A stretch of DNA of 64,000 bases from Chitinophagaceae bacterium (GTDB lineage: Bacteria; Bacteroidota; Bacteroidia; Chitinophagales; Chitinophagaceae). The notes beneath the pieces were generated by a model. It had not been told where the DNA came from and ran no database searches. It saw only the letters and a program-made list of their open reading frames with translations. Location: contig JAIXOJ010000116.1 in the NCBI GenBank assembly GCA_027486835.1, positions 1 through 64,000 of the forward strand, written 5' to 3'. Shown here in pieces: positions 59,945 to 64,000 of the stretch; position 1 is the stretch's first letter, and each line of letters begins with the position of its first letter. A program made the translations under genes and the position numbers.

Positions 59945-61750
59945 ATGCTTTTCACTCCTGAACAACAACGTATCCTTGCATCAACAGGCAATATCAAGAT
60001 TAACGCAGTGGCGGGGTCGGGTAAAACCACCACAGTTATTGCTTATGCAAAATCTCGTCCTGCCGGTAGCCGTATCTTGTATTTGGCTTTCAATAAGACC
60101 GTTAAGTTGGAGGCAGCCCAAAGATTGCAAACAGCAGGATTGGTAAATGTGCAAGTGGATACAGCGCATTCTTTGGCTTTTAGAAACATTGTTCCTCAAT
60201 ATGCTTATCAACTAAAACCGAACGGCTACAAAACCCATGAAATTGCAGGTATGCTTGGTTTTGTAGGTAGTGGCGAAAAACATGCAGCATTTATTGTAGC
60301 CAACCATATTAACCGATTTATCTCCTTTTTCTGCAACAGTGTAGAACCTAGGGTAAAAGATATAGATTACCGAACGGTGGTTAAAGAGGTGATTGCCTCG
60401 GAATTTGTGGATAAGTATTACGAATTTATTGAGCTGCAAACCCGCACCATTTTGGCCAATATGGACAAAGGAGCAATTCCTATTACCCACGATTTTTACC
60501 TCAAAAAGTTCCAATTATCCCATCCAATACTGCCTTACGATTACATTCTTTTTGATGAGGCACAAGATGCTTCACCAGCCATGCTGGATGTTTTTTTGAG
60601 ACAACCTGCCACCAAAGTAATAGTTGGAGATACACACCAGCAGATATATGGATGGCGTTTTGCCGTAAATTCTTTAGAGAAAACCCATTTTGATTCACTC
60701 AACCTATCCACTAGTTTTCGTTTTGGTACGGCAATAGCACATTTAGCCAAATCTGTTCTGGAATGGAAAAACGAAGTGGAAGCAACGCCGATTACGGTTA
60801 CCTTAAATGGTAAAGGCAGTGATAAAATGGGTAAAACCAAGGCTACCATTGCACGAAGCAACTTGCGGTTGTTGCTCAAAGCCATTGAATTTGTAAAGAA
60901 CAATCCCCATACCAAGCATATCTATTTTGAGGGAAATATCCATTCGTACACCTATGCCGAAGAGGGAGCCTCTTTGTATGATGTGTTGAACTTGAAAAAA
61001 GGAAAAAAGCTAGCCATCAAAGATCCGCTTGTTGCACAGATGGGCACTATGGAAGAACTAGAGGAATACATTGAGTCAACAGGTGATGTAGAACTGGGTA
61101 TGATGGTAGAACTCGTAAATGAATATGGGGATGATATCTACGACCTCATCAAAACCATTAAAGACAAGCATGTGAGCGATACAGAAAAACACAAAGCCGA
61201 AATGGTATTCTCCACGGTTCACCGCTGCAAAGGGATGGAATATGATACGGTTTTTCTTGCCAACGACTTTATTACCTATGAGAAAGTAATGGAATTTGCG
61301 GAAGAAATGGACAATACCGATGCGCGATACACCCCAGCACAAATTAATGAAGAAATTAATTTACTCTATGTAGCCATTACCCGCACGAAACAAGAGTTGT
61401 TTATCCCAGAATCCTTATTGCCCGAAAATTTCCCTGTGTTTCGGAATATTCATGTAGTAAAATCGGCAGAAGCTCGGCAGGACAGTCAAGGAAAAGCGGT
61501 ACCTGTAACGAAAGCAAAATTTGGCGCCAAAAAAGAACCACCCAAACCCTGGGCTTCTAAAAACAAACCCTATCTACAAAACAGGATGGAGCAAAAAAGT
61601 AAAAACACAACCTTACTCTGGACAGAAGAAATGGACATAGAACTCAGCGATTTTTATGGTGATGGCCAATCGATTACACAAATTGCCAAACATTTTGGTT
61701 GCTCAGAGGCTTCAGTTAAAAGTAGATTGAGGAAGATTAATGTGGTGTAG
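59945..61750 (+). CDS. UvrD/Rep-like superfamily 1 helicase with C-terminal HTH
   Basis: The 601-residue protein has the Q motif/Walker A 'FTPEQQRILASTGNIKINAVAGSGKTTTVI' (K27, T28). Walker B is 'YILFDEAQDASPAM' (D204-E205), motif III is 'VIVGDTHQQIYGWRFAVN', and motifs V/VI are 'FSTVHRCKGMEYDTVFLANDF' and 'INLLYVAITRTKQELFI'. It is shorter than UvrD (about 720). The last 45 residues (about 557-601, 'LLWTEEMDIELSDFYGDGQSITQIAKHFGCSEASVKSRLRKI') form a HTH resembling sigma-region-4 or homeodomain-like modules. Such a tail is unusual for SF1A helicases. A role in repair or accessory-element maintenance is possible. Confidence 0.85.
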   Translation: MLFTPEQQRILASTGNIKINAVAGSGKTTTVIAYAKSRPAGSRILYLAFNKTVKLEAAQRLQTAGLVNVQVDTAHSLAFRNIVPQYAYQLKPNGYKTHEIAGMLGFVGSGEKHAAFIVANHINRFISFFCNSVEPRVKDIDYRTVVKEVIASEFVDKYYEFIELQTRTILANMDKGAIPITHDFYLKKFQLSHPILPYDYILFDEAQDASPAMLDVFLRQPATKVIVGDTHQQIYGWRFAVNSLEKTHFDSLNLSTSFRFGTAIAHLAKSVLEWKNEVEATPITVTLNGKGSDKMGKTKATIARSNLRLLLKAIEFVKNNPHTKHIYFEGNIHSYTYAEEGASLYDVLNLKKGKKLAIKDPLVAQMGTMEELEEYIESTGDVELGMMVELVNEYGDDIYDLIKTIKDKHVSDTEKHKAEMVFSTVHRCKGMEYDTVFLANDFITYEKVMEFAEEMDNTDARYTPAQINEEINLLYVAITRTKQELFIPESLLPENFPVFRNIHVVKSAEARQDSQGKAVPVTKAKFGAKKEPPKPWASKNKPYLQNRMEQKSKNTTLLWTEEMDIELSDFYGDGQSITQIAKHFGCSEASVKSRLRKINVV

Positions 61751-61865
61751 ATGGTTTTATTGATAGATTGGTATTACTGAGGCGGCATAGGATTGAATAG
61801 TATTTATAATCGCAATAATTATTGAGTTGGTGGCAATTTTAAAACGACATTTTAAATAATTCTAA

Positions 61866-62480
61866 ATGGGACTATTTGACTTATTCAAAAAGAAAGAAAA
61901 CTCTTCAATTCCTACAACGGACAATGGCATTTTAGGACCAACATTTTTTGATGGATTAACAACCCATATTGAAAATCCAAGAGACTTGCATTCCCACGAG
62001 TGGCGAAGGCAACTAAAAACAAAATCAGGACAAACAAAATTTAAAATTAAGTTTTACGGACAATTGCATAATGAATATAAGAACTTAATAGTTGGGACAG
62101 ACTTTGCACCTTCATTAGTTTATGCAGTTGACTCAGAAAGTAGCGAAGAGATTTTATTATTTGATGGTTGTTCTCACGGTTATGACGCATTGTTTTGTGA
62201 CACTTACACTTACGAACAAACCAATAATAGACTTGCATCAGAGTTTTATATTGACCAAGATGGGAATGACTTTTTTGAAATCATTATCTCGATATATAAT
62301 GGTTTTGACTTTGACAAGGAAATGGGTGAAGAAGTTGATGAAAATGGTTTCATAGAGCTAGGCAATGGAAATAAAATCGAGTTTGAAAAAGCAAAGCGAA
62401 ATGGTTTTGACACTCTTCAAATTTGGGCAATAAATGAAAAAGGAAAATCTATTGACATAATATCAGAAGAACTTGCTTGA
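61866..62480 (+). CDS. Hypothetical cytoplasmic protein, cassette-like
   Basis: The 204-residue acidic protein starts MGLFDLFKKKENSSIP, a positively charged amphipathic start often seen in small Bacteroidota proteins. It continues with 'LHSHEWRRQLKTKSGQTKFKIKFYGQLHNEYKNLIVGTDFAPSLVYAVDSES' and 'LLFDGCSHGYDALFCDTY'. No family was recognised; an immunity-protein-like fold is conceivable from composition only. It is followed by the spacer element shared with the left-hand cassette strip, so it looks like a gene cassette. Confidence 0.6.
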   Translation: MGLFDLFKKKENSSIPTTDNGILGPTFFDGLTTHIENPRDLHSHEWRRQLKTKSGQTKFKIKFYGQLHNEYKNLIVGTDFAPSLVYAVDSESSEEILLFDGCSHGYDALFCDTYTYEQTNNRLASEFYIDQDGNDFFEIIISIYNGFDFDKEMGEEVDENGFIELGNGNKIEFEKAKRNGFDTLQIWAINEKGKSIDIISEELA

Positions 62481-62502
62481 CAAAGAAAAACAGCAACCAA
62501 CA

Positions 62503-62597
62503 TTAATTTGGCATTATGGTAGCTTGACGAATATAGCCTAAACATTTGTTCTTTATGTGGCTTCGGTTATCAGTTGAAGGAATGCTATTTCCCTTAC
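62503..62597. repeat. Spacer element shared with 4.7 kb
   Basis: The block attaatttggcattatggt...cgaatatagcct...atttgttctttat..ggcttcggttatcag...gaatgct aligns with 4663-4732 in its first two thirds and with 3881-3910 in its last third. It sits between the hypothetical gene and the acetyltransferase gene, as the related elements do between the genes of the left strip. It is interpreted as a degenerate cassette-boundary site. Confidence 0.6.
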
Positions 62598-62666
62598 AAC
62601 GCCATACTTTTTTCATTAGAATAACATCCTAAACCATCAATAACCCTTCAATAATCATATCAAAAA

Positions 62667-63113
62667 ATGAAAATAAAAAGATTAGCCATCCACGAAATTG
62701 CCCACTTCAAAAGCCTTATTGAAATATTCAAAGAAGTTTTTGAGAATGACCAACCCTTTCCTAGTGATAACTATTTAGTAAGATTGTTATCAAACCCAGA
62801 TTATATGGTGGTTGTTGCAGAAATAGATGGCGTAATAATTGGAGGTCTAACCGTTTTTATTTTGCACACGAGTACATCCGAAAAACCAGTTGCTTATATT
62901 TATGATGTAGGCGTAAAACCAGATTTTCAAGGGAAACGAACGGGTAAATTATTAATAGAATTCTTAACTGATTATTGTAAGGAAAATGGGTTTCTAGAAG
63001 CTTATGTAGAAGCGGAAACAGCAGATACTCTGGCTGTGAATTTTTACCGAAAAACAAAATTCTCTTCCGAAATGCAAGCAACTCATTTTACCTACACTTT
63101 TGATGCAAAATAA
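62667..63113 (+). CDS. GNAT acetyltransferase resembling AAC(3)-I
   Basis: The 148-residue protein has GNAT motif A 'AYIYDVGVKPDFQGKRTGKLLIEFLTDYCKENG' (R/Q-x-x-G-x-G/A loop as FQGKRTGK). 'FKEVFENDQPFPSDNYLVRLLSNPDYMVVVAEIDGVIIGGLTVFIL' precedes it and 'AYVEAETADTLAVNFYRKTKF' follows. The overall pattern (F-x-x-x-F-D-, YIYD, A-x-x-FY) is like the aminoglycoside 3-N-acetyltransferase I group. Whether it acts on aminoglycosides cannot be told. It follows a cassette-boundary-like element. The best call is a GNAT enzyme of unknown substrate. Confidence 0.75.
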   Translation: MKIKRLAIHEIAHFKSLIEIFKEVFENDQPFPSDNYLVRLLSNPDYMVVVAEIDGVIIGGLTVFILHTSTSEKPVAYIYDVGVKPDFQGKRTGKLLIEFLTDYCKENGFLEAYVEAETADTLAVNFYRKTKFSSEMQATHFTYTFDAK

Positions 63114-63277
63114 CCATCGTATCATTATACATCCCATATCTTAGTCCCAGCAGCAAGGGAATCACCAAGACAAACTAAGTAATGACTTTCATACAAAAAT
63201 TTCAGCAGGAAATGTTTTGTTTCAGTACGCATGCTTACCCCCAACCTATAACTTATTACTTACCACCTACAACTAAC

Positions 63278-63285
63278 TACATTTG
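63278..63285 (+). promoter_or_regulatory. -7 promoter element for trxB
   Basis: tacatttg matches TAnnTTTG exactly and lies 24 bases before the trxB start, giving a leader of about 15-18 bases. The -33 side (about 63255-63260) has no good TTTG match. Confidence 0.5.
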
Positions 63286-63309
63286 TCGGCTTAAAAAAAT
63301 AGAAATATT

Positions 63310-64000
63310 ATGAGTGAACATACAACAGAGCATGTGCAACTGCTCATTATTGGTAGTGGCCCTGCGGGATATACCGCCGCCATTTATGCTTCGAGGGCAA
63401 ACCTAAAACCCGTATTATACCAAGGTATTCAGCCGGGTGGTCAATTAACCATTACCACCGAGGTAGAAAATTATCCAGGTTATCCCGACGGTATCCAAGG
63501 CCCAGAAATGATGATTCATTTTGAAAAACAAGCGGCCAGAATGGGGGCGGATATTCGCTATGGACTTGCCACCAAGGTGGACTTTAGCCAACAGCCTTAC
63601 AAAGTGGAAATTGACGAGAGCCATTGGATTACAGCCAATGCAGTAATTATTTGTACCGGGGCATCCGCCAAATGGTTAGGGCTGGAAAGTGAACAACGCC
63701 TGAATGGTTTTGGGGTGAGTGCTTGCGCCGTTTGCGATGGATTCTTTTTCCGAGGAAAAGAAGTGGCCATTGTAGGAGCAGGGGATACAGCCGCAGAGGA
63801 GGCTTTATACCTTTCAAAATTGTGCACCACCGTTCACATGATTGTACGTAAAGACACCATGCGCGCCAGTAAAGTGATGCAAGAAAGGGTGATCAAAACG
63901 CCTAACATCAAAATTTATTGGAATAGCGAAACGGATGAAATCATTGGTCAACACAAAGTAGAATCTGTACGCATTAAGAATACTAAGGAAAACACACTTA
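63310..64000 (+). CDS. trxB: Thioredoxin-disulfide reductase, cut by the window end
   Basis: The reading frame from ATG 63310 is open to the end of the window (about 230 of the expected 310-320 residues). It has the FAD site 'LLIIGSGPAGYTAAIYASRANL' and 'GIQPGGQLTITTEVENYPGYPDGIQGPEMM'. The redox-active 'ACAVCDGFFF' (CxxC) and the NADPH site 'EVAIVGAGDTAAEEALYLSKL' follow. These identify TrxB, which reduces thioredoxin with NADPH; the thioredoxin gene at 10.4 kb is a possible partner. The C-terminal part lies outside the window. Confidence 0.95.
   Translation, partial: MSEHTTEHVQLLIIGSGPAGYTAAIYASRANLKPVLYQGIQPGGQLTITTEVENYPGYPDGIQGPEMMIHFEKQAARMGADIRYGLATKVDFSQQPYKVEIDESHWITANAVIICTGASAKWLGLESEQRLNGFGVSACAVCDGFFFRGKEVAIVGAGDTAAEEALYLSKLCTTVHMIVRKDTMRASKVMQERVIKTPNIKIYWNSETDEIIGQHKVESVRIKNTKENTL

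Overview
The window looks like a chromosomal piece of a member of the phylum Bacteroidota, most likely close to the Chitinophagaceae. The evidence is moderately AT-rich DNA, several secreted proteins ending their signal peptides in a '-AQ' type cleavage site, TAnnTTTG-type -7 promoter elements, a UpxY/NusG-like antiterminator, a Bacteroidota-style dockerin protein and large glycan-degrading enzymes. No rRNA or tRNA gene was recognised. Species cannot be assigned from this sequence alone.

Layout. (1) 1-4.8 kb is an accessory strip. It holds five small + strand genes without recognisable function and a decayed acetyltransferase, separated by 200-300 base spacers that contain long imperfect hairpins and related motifs, as in integron-like gene cassettes. 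(2) 4.8-7.4 kb (- strand) is a four-gene surface-sugar operon: NusG-like antiterminator, KdsC-like phosphatase, Gfo/Idh sugar dehydrogenase and hexapeptide acetyltransferase. (3) 7.5-9.4 kb holds a MITE-like palindrome, a GNAT gene, ubiX and a small membrane protein. (4) 10.1-13.9 kb (- strand) is a persulfide/sulfite detoxification operon (TauE, persulfide dioxygenase-rhodanese, small membrane proteins, thioredoxin, rhodanese) with a palindromic operator in front. (5) 14.2-18.4 kb (- strand) holds a beta-lactamase-fold hydrolase, a YceI protein, an outer membrane barrel and a pfkB kinase.

(6) 18.8-42 kb is a glycan-degradation region without SusC/SusD: GH43, three heparinase II/III-like proteins, GH116, an alpha/beta-hydrolase esterase lipoprotein and a secreted serpin. 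Conflict-type genes are interleaved with it: a 56-residue + 208-residue pair (27 kb), an orphan antitoxin-like gene (31 kb) and a large LRR-Roc-COR-TIR (Roco) protein (37.3-40.7 kb). (7) 42.5-47.6 kb is an HTH gene followed by two tandem paralogues that fuse YD-like repeats to a classic AAA ATPase, and then a broken copy of the HTH gene's 3' end. This is the best candidate for an undescribed system. (8) 48-64 kb is mostly core: histidine kinase, kdtA, an acidic protein, tdk, a response regulator, ccmE-ccmF, a dockerin-nuclease protein, a UvrD-like helicase, two more cassette-like genes and the start of trxB.

A recurring theme is non-coding short tandem arrays with periods of 41, 24, 22, 23 and 21 bases, most with self-complementary units, in the gaps between genes. 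Two related palindromic MITE-like elements lie about 40 kb apart, and related spacer elements are found at both ends of the window.
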